The notes beneath the pieces were generated by a model. The model did not search any database. It was not told where the DNA came from and saw only the letters and a program-made list of their open reading frames with translations. Below are positions 39,928 to 47,083 of a stretch of 64,000 bases of DNA, piece by piece (positions within the stretch are counted from its first letter, which is position 1; each line of letters starts with the position of its first letter). The DNA lies in the NCBI GenBank assembly GCA_964410625.1, contig CAYPHY010000026.1, positions 7,178 through 71,177 on the forward strand. The letters are read 5' to 3'. A program made the position numbers and the translations under genes. Source of the DNA: CAYPHY01 sp964410625 (GTDB lineage: Bacteria > Chloroflexota > Anaerolineae > Promineifilales > Promineifilaceae).

Positions 39928-40263
39928 CTAAGACGACTTCTTACGACGGCGCGTTTTCTTTGGCGGTGCTTGTCCTGCCTCCTGAGGTACGTTGATCTCA
40001 ACCGTGGCCTCGTCTACGATACCCACGACCACGGCCCGTACTGGCGCGGTCTTGCGCCCCAGGATTTGTCGCGCTCCATTCCCCTCATCCAACACCAGGA
40101 CGCGATCCCCCACACCCGCCTGGACGACGTCCACGCAAATGTCATAGCTGCCCGTCGGCCGCCCATCCAGCCCCAACTGATCGACAATGAGCAGCTTACG
40201 GCCGTCAAATGCCTCATGTTTAATCGTCGCCACGACAGTTCCGGTAACTCGGCCGATGTACAT
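39928..40263 (-). CDS. EutN/CcmL-family bacterial microcompartment vertex protein
   Basis: A 111-residue protein. Residues 1-90 match the pentamer-forming EutN/CcmL family: MYIGRVTGTVVATIKHEAFD, GRKLLIVDQLGLDGRP, VDVVQAGVGDRVLVLDEGNG and VRAVVVGIVDEATVEI. It carries a basic C-terminal tail (PPKKTRRRKKSS) not usual in the family. In known systems such pentamers cap the vertices of protein shells that enclose enzymes. A second vertex gene lies 73 bases upstream. No hexameric shell protein (BMC-H) or signature enzyme is visible in the window. Confidence 0.88.
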   Translation of the reverse strand: MYIGRVTGTVVATIKHEAFDGRKLLIVDQLGLDGRPTGSYDICVDVVQAGVGDRVLVLDEGNGARQILGRKTAPVRAVVVGIVDEATVEINVPQEAGQAPPKKTRRRKKSS

Positions 40264-40267
40264 AACT

Positions 40268-40348
40268 AAATCCAGAGACTAAGAGATTAGGAGACTGAGC
40301 GACTCTAATCTGCCAGTCACTTAGTCTCTTAATCTCCTAGTCTCCTGC
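40268..40348. repeat. 7-mer GGAGACT repeat hairpin between the two vertex-protein genes
   Basis: AGAGACTAAGAGATTAGGAG pairs with CTTAGTCTCTTAATCTCCTA and the following bases. It reaches the stop region of the upstream vertex gene. Confidence 0.85.
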
Positions 40349-40609
40349 CTCCACATCATCCACAATCCCCACAATCGCATGATCAACGGGGACAAAGGTA
40401 TTGGGCATGGCCTGGGCGGCTTCGCGGCTGCCGACGATGAAGACCAGTTCGCCGGGGCCAGCTTGTGCGGTGGCATCGGCCGCGACCACAGGCTCGCCCT
40501 TTGGTTGCTGCGCCTTCGTCAACGGCTGGACAATCAGGAACTTAATCCCTTCCAGCCCTTCATATTTCTGTGTAGCCACCACCGTACCCGTCACCCGTGC
40601 TAATTGCAT
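40337..40609 (-). CDS. EutN/CcmL-family bacterial microcompartment vertex protein
   Basis: About 90 residues: MQLARVTGTVVATQKYEGLE, GIKFLIVQPLTKAQQPKG, VAADATAQAGPGELVFIVGS and VPVDHAIVGIVDDVEAG, colinear with EutN/CcmL pentamers. The ATG at 40609 aligns with family N-termini; an upstream ATG lies in a palindromic repeat. The two vertex proteins share the fold but have diverged, which suggests separate vertex roles or a hetero-pentamer rather than a recent duplication. Without shell hexamers nearby this is a satellite locus at best. Confidence 0.87.
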   Translation of the reverse strand: MQLARVTGTVVATQKYEGLEGIKFLIVQPLTKAQQPKGEPVVAADATAQAGPGELVFIVGSREAAQAMPNTFVPVDHAIVGIVDDVEAGD

Positions 40610-40625
40610 AAAGCAAATCCCATCG

Positions 40626-40660
40626 TAGAAACCGGGTTTTTCCAAAAAACCCAGTTTCTG
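40626..40660. repeat. TAGAAACC palindromic element, copy 3
   Basis: TAGAAACCGGGTTTTT and AAAAACCCAGTTTCTG form the stem, directly upstream of the vertex-protein gene. Confidence 0.85.
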
Positions 40661-40667
40661 ATCCCAC

Positions 40668-40889
40668 TCACAACGTCACAACTTCGACTTCCATCCGCTC
40701 AATAACTGGATGCTCCGCTTCCAGCATCCGGTCAATTTCATCTAAAGTTTTCGCATGAAAATAACGCTCACCGCATTCTCGACAAACTAGCGCGGGCACA
40801 TTTTCTACCACGTATAGCTGACCTCTGAACCAATGAAGTCGTTTAACCTTTTTTTCGTATGGTTCGCCACCACAAAATTCGCAAATCAT
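40668..40889 (-). CDS. YgiT-type zinc-finger protein (antitoxin)
   Basis: About 73 residues. MICEFCGGEPYEKKVKRLHW begins the zinc finger; the second Cys pair is in VPALVCRECGERYFHA; the C-terminal part (KTLDEIDRMLEAEHPVIERM) is the linker leading in longer relatives to a DNA-binding domain, absent here. GGAG lies six bases before the ATG. The gene starts two bases after the DUF4258 gene upstream, the usual toxin-first order for DUF4258/YgiT pairs. The upstream toxin carries a nonsense codon. Confidence 0.87.
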   Translation of the reverse strand: MICEFCGGEPYEKKVKRLHWFRGQLYVVENVPALVCRECGERYFHAKTLDEIDRMLEAEHPVIERMEVEVVTL

Positions 40890-40891
40890 TT

Positions 40892-41170
40892 TTACTCCGT
40901 CAAAGCATATACCGTGATGATTAACAGCTCGCTGCTCACATGAAAACGACATATGATATGGATGAATCGCCCGTCAGGAACAGGACCTTCGATCCGTTAC
41001 CGCGTTCCTCGTATATCGTGGGTCAAACGCTTATCTATCCACCCCTTCAGAATGGCATATTCCACATCCCGTCTTTCCAGCCCGTCTTCTAGCATCTCTT
41101 CTTCTGCATGAGCAGAAAGATAATAGTTCCGTTCAATAATTTTTAGTCGAATACGTTCAATAATCGCCAA
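40892..41170 (-). pseudogene. DUF4258-type toxin with an in-frame stop
   Basis: From TTG 41170 the minus strand reads MAIIERIRLKIIERNYYLSA, HAEEEMLEDGLERRDVEYAI and LKGWIDKRLTHDIRGTR, then TAA (40997-40999) where family members usually have an aromatic residue, then continues RIEGPVPDGRFIHIICRF and HVSSELLIITVYALTE to a TAA at 40892-40894. The layout matches DUF4258 (RelE-like fold) next to a YgiT antitoxin. One base change explains the stop. It may be a real inactivation or a sequencing error. Confidence 0.75.
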
Positions 41171-41233
41171 GATGCCTCAGATAATTATATTATCATACTC
41201 AAGGGTTCTGTAACAATGTACGTTTTATGTCCA

Positions 41234-41911
41234 TCACGACATACGATCCTCAATTTCCCAGGCATGGTCGAGGACGTGCCAGGCTGTCCGGCGGACGAAG
41301 TAGCGCGGCCGCCAGCGCATCCCACCACGCGGCCCTTGCGTCGCTATCTCACCGTGTGCGGTCGCCGCCAACGCCTCTAAAATCGCCTGGCGGGTCTGCT
41401 CCCATTGTTGGCTCAGGTCGGCGGTCTTATCCTGCTTAAATTTCCAGCCGAGTGCTGATAAATAGCCGCCATCGCTTTCCACCACATGGCTTACAATCCC
41501 TTCCGTCTCCCGGCCGCCGCCACGCGGGCCTTTACGCAGTTCTTTGTCGCCTGCTGCTTGCACGGCCGCATCAAACGCCTGCCAGCACGCTTTCAACACT
41601 GCCTGAAAGCGTTGCAACTCATCCTCATCAATCGGCTCATCGTCCATTGTGGGAGCAACGGCCGGTGCGCCGAAGTCGGTCGTCGCGTTTCCCTCTAGCC
41701 GCTCGACAATGGTGAATGTAGATTCATCGCTTGGTAGCTGGAACGCAATCCCCGCCGGGCGCAAGACATCGGCATAACGTGGGCCATAGTCCAGGAGGGC
41801 TTCTAGGGCGGATGGTTCATCACGGCCGCTTCTGCACCAGCCAGGCCAATCCAGCGCACCGGCAAAGGTGCGCTTCTTTCCAATCTCCAGGTATACCTTA
41901 AGTTGGTTCAT
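41234..41911 (-). CDS. HicB-like N-terminus fused to a DinB-like domain (second example)
   Basis: A 225-residue protein. Residues 1-50 (MNQLKVYLEIGKKRTFAGAL, DWPGWCRSGRDEPSALEALL) resemble a HicB-like beta-alpha domain with the D-W/L-P-G-C pattern. The C-terminal half is helical (FQAVLKACWQAFDAAVQAAG...GIVSHVVESDGGYLSALGWK...WRPRYFVRRTAWHVLDHAWE), with histidines placed as in DinB-like bundles. GGAGAAGGA precedes the ATG. The frame is open much further upstream, but without supporting signals. The protein at 9890-10594 has the same order of domains. Confidence 0.72.
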   Translation of the reverse strand: MNQLKVYLEIGKKRTFAGALDWPGWCRSGRDEPSALEALLDYGPRYADVLRPAGIAFQLPSDESTFTIVERLEGNATTDFGAPAVAPTMDDEPIDEDELQRFQAVLKACWQAFDAAVQAAGDKELRKGPRGGGRETEGIVSHVVESDGGYLSALGWKFKQDKTADLSQQWEQTRQAILEALAATAHGEIATQGPRGGMRWRPRYFVRRTAWHVLDHAWEIEDRMS

Positions 41912-41944
41912 ATTCCTTCTCCACTTTGTAATCGGATCATATGG

Positions 41945-41979
41945 TAGAAACCGAGTTTTTTCAAAAAACTCGGTTTCTA
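41945..41979. repeat. TAGAAACC palindromic element, copy 4
   Basis: TAGAAACCGAGTTTTT and AAAAACTCGGTTTCTA form a near-perfect stem between divergent genes. Confidence 0.88.
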
Positions 41980-42003
41980 ATATGCTCGCTTTTATGCCCA
42001 CTT

Positions 42004-42033
42004 TTGCCCCCTTTCGTTGATGGGAGGTACAAT
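42004..42033 (+). promoter_or_regulatory. promoter of the ECF sigma gene
   Basis: TTGCCC (42004-42009), an 18-base spacer and TACAAT (42028-42033). The transcript would begin near 42040, about three bases before the ATG at 42043, so translation is likely leaderless or nearly so. The GGGAGG at 42022 lies upstream of the transcription start. Confidence 0.5.
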
Positions 42034-42042
42034 AAGACGTGT

Positions 42043-42678
42043 ATGCCCCGTTTACGGACGAATGAGGAATGGTTAGAGGAACTGGGTTCCCCTGGCCCGG
42101 CGCGAGATGCGGCGTTGGTTGATCTGCACGCGATCCTGACGGCCGGGTTGCAGCGTGGCGTCTTGAGCCAGGTGGACACGACCGCGCCCGAATTTGACAC
42201 CCAGGCCGAAGACTTTGCCCAAGATGCGTTGCTGAAAATATTAGAGAATCTCGACACATTTGAGGGGCGCAGCCAGTTCACCACCTGGGCGCACAAGATC
42301 GCGGTCAATATGGCGCTGACCGAACTGCGCCGCAAACGTTGGCGCGATCCCTCATTGGAAAGCATGACGGAAACGGAAGATGGCGACTATACCCCCTCCT
42401 TCCTGGCCGACGAAGGGCCGGAGCCGGAGAACGCGGCCGAACGGCGCGAAATGCTGGCTACCGTCAACCGGTTGATTATGGAAGAGTTGACCGAAAAACA
42501 ACGTACCGGTCTGCTTACCGCTATCGTGGAAGGCCGCTCGGCCAACGATGTCGCCGAACTGATGGACATGAAGCCCAATGCCGTCTATAAATTGCTCCAC
42601 GATGCGCGGCTGCGTTTGCGTGACCGGCTGGCGAGAGAAGGACTGACCCCAGAAGAAGTCATTGCCGTTTTTGAGTAA
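42043..42678 (+). CDS. ECF-type RNA polymerase sigma factor
   Basis: A 211-residue protein. Region 2 spans about residues 60-105 (DFAQDALLKILENLDTFEGR, SQFTTWAHKIAVNMALTELR), and region 4 about 145-195 (LTEKQRTGLLTAIVEGRSAN, DVAELMDMKPNAVYKLLHDA). It directs RNA polymerase to a dedicated promoter set in response to a signal. The likely partner is the small protein at 42904, which has a zinc anti-sigma-type motif. The ATG at 42043 is preferred because the open frame before it passes through a palindrome and the promoter. Confidence 0.92.
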   Translation: MPRLRTNEEWLEELGSPGPARDAALVDLHAILTAGLQRGVLSQVDTTAPEFDTQAEDFAQDALLKILENLDTFEGRSQFTTWAHKIAVNMALTELRRKRWRDPSLESMTETEDGDYTPSFLADEGPEPENAAERREMLATVNRLIMEELTEKQRTGLLTAIVEGRSANDVAELMDMKPNAVYKLLHDARLRLRDRLAREGLTPEEVIAVFE

Positions 42679-42903
42679 GTGAAATTACTACTATGGTAAT
42701 GAGGATCACTCGTCCGCGTAAGAATTCCGTTTTTTACCCTGTCAACTAAGGTGGATGGCACAATTGCCCAAGAAACTGTAATTTACCCGGTGGATAGATG
42801 GCTCACTATAAAATCCGACCTCACCCATACAATCTACGTCCATGCTTCAATACCGCATCACCGGCGTTTTGCTGGCTAGACAATAGCCCGGAGCATTTGA
42901 ACA

Positions 42904-43155
42904 ATGGCTACTTACGATAGAGTCCCCGATGAAGAAACGCTCAAAAAGCTGATGCGGATTCTTGAACTAACTCATGAACAAGAGTTCAGTTGTTTAGAAA
43001 CCTTCGCTGTACTCGACCAGTACGTGGAGATCCTCCTCCTTTGTAAACAGCGAGCAAGCTGGGACCTTCTGGTTGAGCAACATCTGGATTTGTGTGAGCA
43101 ATGTAGAGCCGAATTTGAAGCCTTAATCCGTATTCTGCAGGCCGAAATGGGCTAA
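42904..43155 (+). CDS. small protein with anti-sigma-type HxxxCxxC motif
   Basis: An 83-residue protein, mostly helical. The motif HLDLCEQCRAEFEAL (H-x3-C-x2-C) matches the zinc anti-sigma (ZAS) signature, preceded by a helix with LDQYVEILLLCKQ. It has no membrane segment. Its position 225 bases downstream of an ECF sigma gene in the same direction makes it a candidate soluble anti-sigma factor, though the gap is unusually long for such a pair. GGAG lies about eleven bases before the ATG. Confidence 0.6.
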   Translation: MATYDRVPDEETLKKLMRILELTHEQEFSCLETFAVLDQYVEILLLCKQRASWDLLVEQHLDLCEQCRAEFEALIRILQAEMG

Positions 43156-43163
43156 GCATAGTA

Positions 43164-43222
43164 AGTCAAAAAGAAAATCTACGTCATCTGCGTTTGATCC
43201 GCGCAATCTGCGTAACAATAAA
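43164..43222. repeat. TCTGCGT-type repeat
   Basis: AATCTACGTCATCTGCGTTT and GATCCGCGCAATCTGCGTAA, the family also found at 13085, 33806, 55905 and 56815, here just upstream of the DUF427 gene. Confidence 0.7.
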
Positions 43223-43242
43223 CGTTTCTAAGGGAGAGAGCA

Positions 43243-43527
43243 ATGGCTAGAGCGATATGGAATGGGATTGTATTGGCCGAGAGTGAGCAGACAGAGCAGG
43301 TGGAGGGCAACACTTATTTTCCCCCGGAAAGCATCAATCGTGAATATTTTCGTGATAGCAGCCATCATACCATTTGCGGCTGGAAAGGGACGGCCAGCTA
43401 TTACGACATCGTGAATGGGGAGCAACTGGTGCGGAATGCTGCCTGGTACTATCCCGATCCCAAATCGGCCGCCAAAAACATCACCAATCACGTCGCCTTC
43501 TATGGTATGGTCAAGGTGGAGAAGTAG
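43243..43527 (+). CDS. DUF427 family protein
   Basis: A 94-residue protein typical of DUF427: ARAIWNGIVLAESEQTEQVE, GNTYFPPESINREYF, HTICGWKGTASYYDIVNG (conserved C-x-W-K-G) and AAWYYPDPKSAAKNITNHVA. The family forms a small beta-rich fold with no settled biochemical role. The glucokinase ATG starts three bases after its stop, so the two are almost certainly cotranscribed. GGGAGAGA precedes the ATG. Confidence 0.9.
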   Translation: MARAIWNGIVLAESEQTEQVEGNTYFPPESINREYFRDSSHHTICGWKGTASYYDIVNGEQLVRNAAWYYPDPKSAAKNITNHVAFYGMVKVEK

Positions 43528-43530
43528 GCC

Positions 43531-44550
43531 ATGTTACTCGCCGGGGATATTGGAGGGACAAAGACCGTCCTGGCTCTCTTTGCCGTACAGGACGATGAAC
43601 CGTCGGAGATTGACCGGCGGCCGGCATTGGAACACACCTTTCCCAGCAGGCAATACAAGTCGCTGGAGACCATAGTCGAGCAGTTTTTGCGCGAGAGCGG
43701 CGAACATATCTCGGCCGCCAGCTTCGGCGTTGCCGGGCCGGTGGTTGGCACACGCGCCCAGGTGACCAACCTGCCCTGGGTGATTGATGCTGATGTCTTA
43801 CAAGAACAGCTTCAATGTCCCGTGCATCTGCTCAACGATTTACAGGCGGTGGCCGCGGCCGTTCCCCATCTGAAAGACGCCGACCTCTTCACCCTCAACG
43901 TCGGCGAACCCGTGCCTGGCGCGGCGATGGCGGTGATTGCACCGGGGACAGGACTGGGGGAAGCCTTCTTAGTGTGGGACGGCCAACGCTATATCGCCTC
44001 TCCCTCCGAAGGCGGCCACAAAGCCTTTGGTCCGATGACCCATGCGCAGCTAGAACTGCTCAACTATTGGCTGCCACGCATGGGGCATGTCAGCTATGAG
44101 CGCGTCTGCTCTGGCAAGGGGATTCCCAACATCTATACCTATTTGCGCGATACCGACCAATACCCGGAACCGGATTGGCTGAGGGAAGAGCTGGAGGGTG
44201 CGGCCGATCAGACGCCGATCATCGCCCGCGCGGCCGTGACCAACGAAGCGCCGATTTGCGTGGCGACGCTGGAGATGTTTATGGAAATCCTGGGCAACGA
44301 GGCGGCCAATCTGGCGCTGACCGTCCTGGCAACGGGGGGCGTCTATATCGGTGGTGGCATCCCGCCGCGCATCCTTCCACAGTTGCAGAAGGGGCCATTT
44401 ATGAAATTTTTCTGTGACAAGGGGCGTTTCAGCAAGCTAATGGAGCAAATCCCCGTCCATGTGATTGCCAATCCGAAGACGGGGTTATACGGCACGGCCT
44501 ACAGCGCGTTGAACTCGGCCGCGATTGATAATGTGCTGACCAATCAGTGA
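43531..44550 (+). CDS. glk: glucokinase
   Basis: A 339-residue protein of the bacterial Glk (COG0837-like) family: LLAGDIGGTKTVLALF (phosphate 1), SFGVAGPVVG, VHLLNDLQAVAAAVPHL (catalytic Asp), MAVIAPGTGLGEAFL (phosphate 2) and ATGGVYIGGGIPPRI (adenosine). It phosphorylates glucose with ATP to glucose 6-phosphate. It sits with 6-phosphogluconolactonase downstream and phosphoglycerate kinase a few kilobases on, consistent with glycolysis and pentose phosphate metabolism. GGAGAAGTAGG from the preceding gene end serves as the ribosome site. Confidence 0.95.
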   Translation: MLLAGDIGGTKTVLALFAVQDDEPSEIDRRPALEHTFPSRQYKSLETIVEQFLRESGEHISAASFGVAGPVVGTRAQVTNLPWVIDADVLQEQLQCPVHLLNDLQAVAAAVPHLKDADLFTLNVGEPVPGAAMAVIAPGTGLGEAFLVWDGQRYIASPSEGGHKAFGPMTHAQLELLNYWLPRMGHVSYERVCSGKGIPNIYTYLRDTDQYPEPDWLREELEGAADQTPIIARAAVTNEAPICVATLEMFMEILGNEAANLALTVLATGGVYIGGGIPPRILPQLQKGPFMKFFCDKGRFSKLMEQIPVHVIANPKTGLYGTAYSALNSAAIDNVLTNQ

Positions 44551-44551
44551 G

Positions 44552-44636
44552 AGGTTCTTTGTTGGTATATTGGTGTATTTGTGTATTGGTATATTTGTAC
44601 GAATACACAATTACACCAATATACTAATACTGCAAT
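44552..44636. repeat. 8-mer GTATTGGT repeat hairpin
   Basis: TTGGTATATTGGTGTATTTG and its complement ACGAATACACAATTACACCA occupy the whole gap between the glucokinase and lactonase genes, leaving no separate Shine-Dalgarno for the latter. Confidence 0.85.
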
Positions 44637-45407
44637 ATGACTGAACTCGATATTGCTTCGCCTACCATTCGTATCTTTGCTGATCAGGAGCAGTTGAGCA
44701 CGGCCGCTGCACAGTTATTTCTGGAAAGTGCTCAGGCGGCCGTCGCCGAACGGGGGGTGTTTTCTGTTGTCCTTTCCGGTGGTAGCACGCCGCGTGGGAT
44801 GTACCGCTTGCTGGCAGAACCTCCTTATGCAACGGCCGTTCCCTGGGCCAATACCCATCTCTTTTGGGGGGATGAGCGCCTGGTTCCCCCCGACGATGAG
44901 GAGAGCAATTATGGACAGGCATCGGCCGCGCTGCTGGCGCAAGTCCCTATTCCAGCAGCCAATATCCACCGTGCGCGTGGTGAATTGGCGTTAGAGGCGG
45001 CCGTTGAGGAGTATACCGCCCAATTGCGCGAGTTCGCTGCCGCCCAATCTTCGTCCTCCGCTACCAATTGGCCGCGCTTTGACCTGGTGTTGCTTGGCCT
45101 GGGCAGCGATGGCCATACTGCCTCGCTCTTCCCCGGCCAGGCGAGCGACGAATGGGGAACAAGGCCGGTGGTGGGGGCAACGGCCGACTATGGCGGCCGC
45201 CCAGCCCACCGCCTGACGCTAACCCCACCGGTCTTCAACGATGCCCGCCATATCCTCTTTCTGGTGACGGGAGCGGACAAAGCAGCAGCCGTGGCCGCCA
45301 CGCTCAACGATGCACCTGATCCAGTTCGCTGGCCTGCACAACAGATTCGGCCGGCGGCTGGCCAGGTTACCTGGTTGCTTGATGCAGCGGCCGCTACCAG
45401 TCTATAG
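44637..45407 (+). CDS. pgl: 6-phosphogluconolactonase
   Basis: A 256-residue protein with SVVLSGGSTPRGMYRLLAEP, THLFWGDERLVPPDDEESNY and DLVLLGLGSDGHTASLFPGQ, the signature of DevB/Pgl-type lactonases. It hydrolyses 6-phosphogluconolactone in the oxidative pentose phosphate pathway. It follows glucokinase in the same direction. The ATG is placed at the end of an 8-mer repeat hairpin. Confidence 0.96.
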   Translation: MTELDIASPTIRIFADQEQLSTAAAQLFLESAQAAVAERGVFSVVLSGGSTPRGMYRLLAEPPYATAVPWANTHLFWGDERLVPPDDEESNYGQASAALLAQVPIPAANIHRARGELALEAAVEEYTAQLREFAAAQSSSSATNWPRFDLVLLGLGSDGHTASLFPGQASDEWGTRPVVGATADYGGRPAHRLTLTPPVFNDARHILFLVTGADKAAAVAATLNDAPDPVRWPAQQIRPAAGQVTWLLDAAAATSL

Positions 45408-45520
45408 AGCAAACAGGACAAACAGCAGCGATCTTCCTGCCGTTTGTCATTCTCACCCGGCTAGCGGTTTGTGGCAAAATGAGAAGCATCCACTAAATCA
45501 ACTGATAAGGAACAATATTT

Positions 45521-45667
45521 ATGGCCCACGTTGTAGCACGTAGTCTGCGTAATTTGCAAGTTGAGATCGTCGCCGGAAGCCACATGCTGCTGGCCGATGA
45601 ACCACCATCAAACGGCGGCGAAGACACCGGCCCAAACCCCTATGACCTGTTGCTTGCTTCCCTTGCT
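45521..45667 (+). CDS. OsmC-like protein, N-terminal fragment cut by the scaffold gap
   Basis: Forty-nine residues are visible: MAHVVARSLRNLQVEIVAGS, HMLLADEPPSNGGEDTGPNP and YDLLLASLA. The sequence GG-D-x-G-P-x-P-Y-D/E-L-L-x-x-S-L-A is the OsmC/Ohr-family signature, the A/G-C-T dyad normally following immediately, within the N stretch. OsmC proteins detoxify organic hydroperoxides with a Cys pair, not visible here. AAGGAAC lies upstream of the ATG. The gene is truncated by assembly, not biologically. Confidence 0.85.
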
Positions 45668-45767
45668 NNNNNNNNNNNNNNNNNNNNNNNNNNNNNNNNN
45701 NNNNNNNNNNNNNNNNNNNNNNNNNNNNNNNNNNNNNNNNNNNNNNNNNNNNNNNNNNNNNNNNNNN
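45668..45767. other. assembly gap of 100 N
   Basis: Exactly one hundred N, typical of a scaffold join of unknown true length. Any reading frame crossing it is an artefact. Gene order across this point is only as good as the scaffolding. Confidence 0.99.
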
Positions 45768-47011
45768 CCTTCCCAACGACGCCGGACTTCCGGCTCCATC
45801 TCCGTCCAGCTACGATTGTTATACTGCTCGTTTGAGGCCAGGTGATAACCATAGCGATAAGCAGGGAGATATTGATCATAGGTATAGCCAGAGGTGGCAT
45901 AGTTCGTTTGATAGTCGCTACGAAAGCGGTCGCCAAACTCATCAAAACCGCCATTAGCATATGCTTCATAGTCACCATTCTCATCAATGTCAACTTCCGT
46001 ACGGCGGACGGTATCACGAACCGTTTCTGTGCGGTAATTTACATCCTTGCCAATGACAACTTCTTCAATAACCCGCGCCCGTTTTTCGACCACTGCTTCT
46101 TCGCCTGTCTCGCGCATCTCGATGGTTCGGTCTTGGAAGGCGTCCATATCGGCCGCGCTAACCGGCCGATCCACCGGACGGCGTTCGACGCGCACATGCT
46201 CTTCGCGTAACTCGACATCTTCGGAAACCGGGGTTTCTTCGATGTGCGAGTGGACGCGAATACCGCCACGCTCGACCTGACGTTTGCCCACGCGCAGCTC
46301 CTCTTCCATTACAGGAATAGCTGTTTCATCTTCGATGTCTATGTCTCTATCTATGTCTCTATCGCGGTAGGTGGTGTAGGTGTCGCCATCCGAAAAGGCA
46401 GTTTGGTAGGTTTGGCGCTCGGTGGCAATGTCATCGGCCGTAAATTCCGTCGCATCAGGGTCATAACCCGACCATCCGGCCGACCGCCACTGCTCCGAAC
46501 GGCGCTCGATATCCACCGGGCCATACTCATTCATAATGTCTACAGCTTCTTCGACCTGGTGTTCACCAGCGCGAACAGCAACAAGTGTCCCGCCACGGCG
46601 CACCCCTTCGGCATAATATCCCGCTTCTTCTTCGGGGATACCCCAGCCGACCAACGCGCCGACCAGGCCACCGACGGTTGCCCCAATAGCGGCTCCGGTC
46701 AATCCGGCAACAATCGGGCCGGCTGCTACCACCGGACCAATGCCAGGGATCGCCAATGCCCCTAAACCGAGCAGGACACCGCCCAGACCGCCCAATGCAC
46801 CGCCGGTCAACGCACCTGATACTGCGCCTTCGGCCGCCTGGCCTCCATCATCCATGCCATCTGTGGTAGAGGTGGAAGAGGTCGAATAAACATCCTCATT
46901 CTCTCGCACAACCAGGCTAATATCATTGCGGTCGAAACCGGCGGCGACCAAATCTTCAACAACATTTCGAGCATCAGTCAGATTATCATATAAACCAACA
47001 ACTGTTTTCAT
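45768..47011 (-). CDS. YflT-type/DUF2382 (YsnF-like) stress protein, 3' end lost in gap
   Basis: About 415 residues visible. The N-terminus (MKTVVGLYDNLTDARNVVED, LVAAGFDRNDISLVV) resembles the YflT general-stress domain. Residues 65-135 are Gly/Ala-rich with GG-repeat hydrophobic helices, and VEEAVDIMNEYGPVDIERRS follows. A DUF2382 domain lies at about 230-330: IPVMEEELRVGKRQVERGGI, RVHSHIEETPVSEDVELREE and HVRVERRPVDRPVSAADMDA. The C-terminus (after YNNRSWTEMEPEVRRRWE) runs into the gap. GGAG precedes the ATG. It groups with two more stress-type genes upstream. Confidence 0.88.
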
Positions 47012-47083
47012 CTTTACAACTCCTTTTCAACTTCCAACTTCCTCTTCAAATTGGGAAAGGTCATCCGACCTTGTCCGCTACAC

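Noticed and set aside
39928..40609. A complete microcompartment operon
   Set aside because: No BMC-H or BMC-T shell protein, no encapsulated enzyme and no assembly factor were found within the window.
42679..42903. A possible tRNA or small RNA between the ECF sigma gene and the zinc-motif gene
   Set aside because: I could not fold a cloverleaf or find a T-loop consensus; the region is left unassigned.
45608..47011. A 467-codon minus-strand frame running through the N gap
   Set aside because: It only stays open because N codons are read as unknown residues; the part left of the gap is antisense to the OsmC gene.
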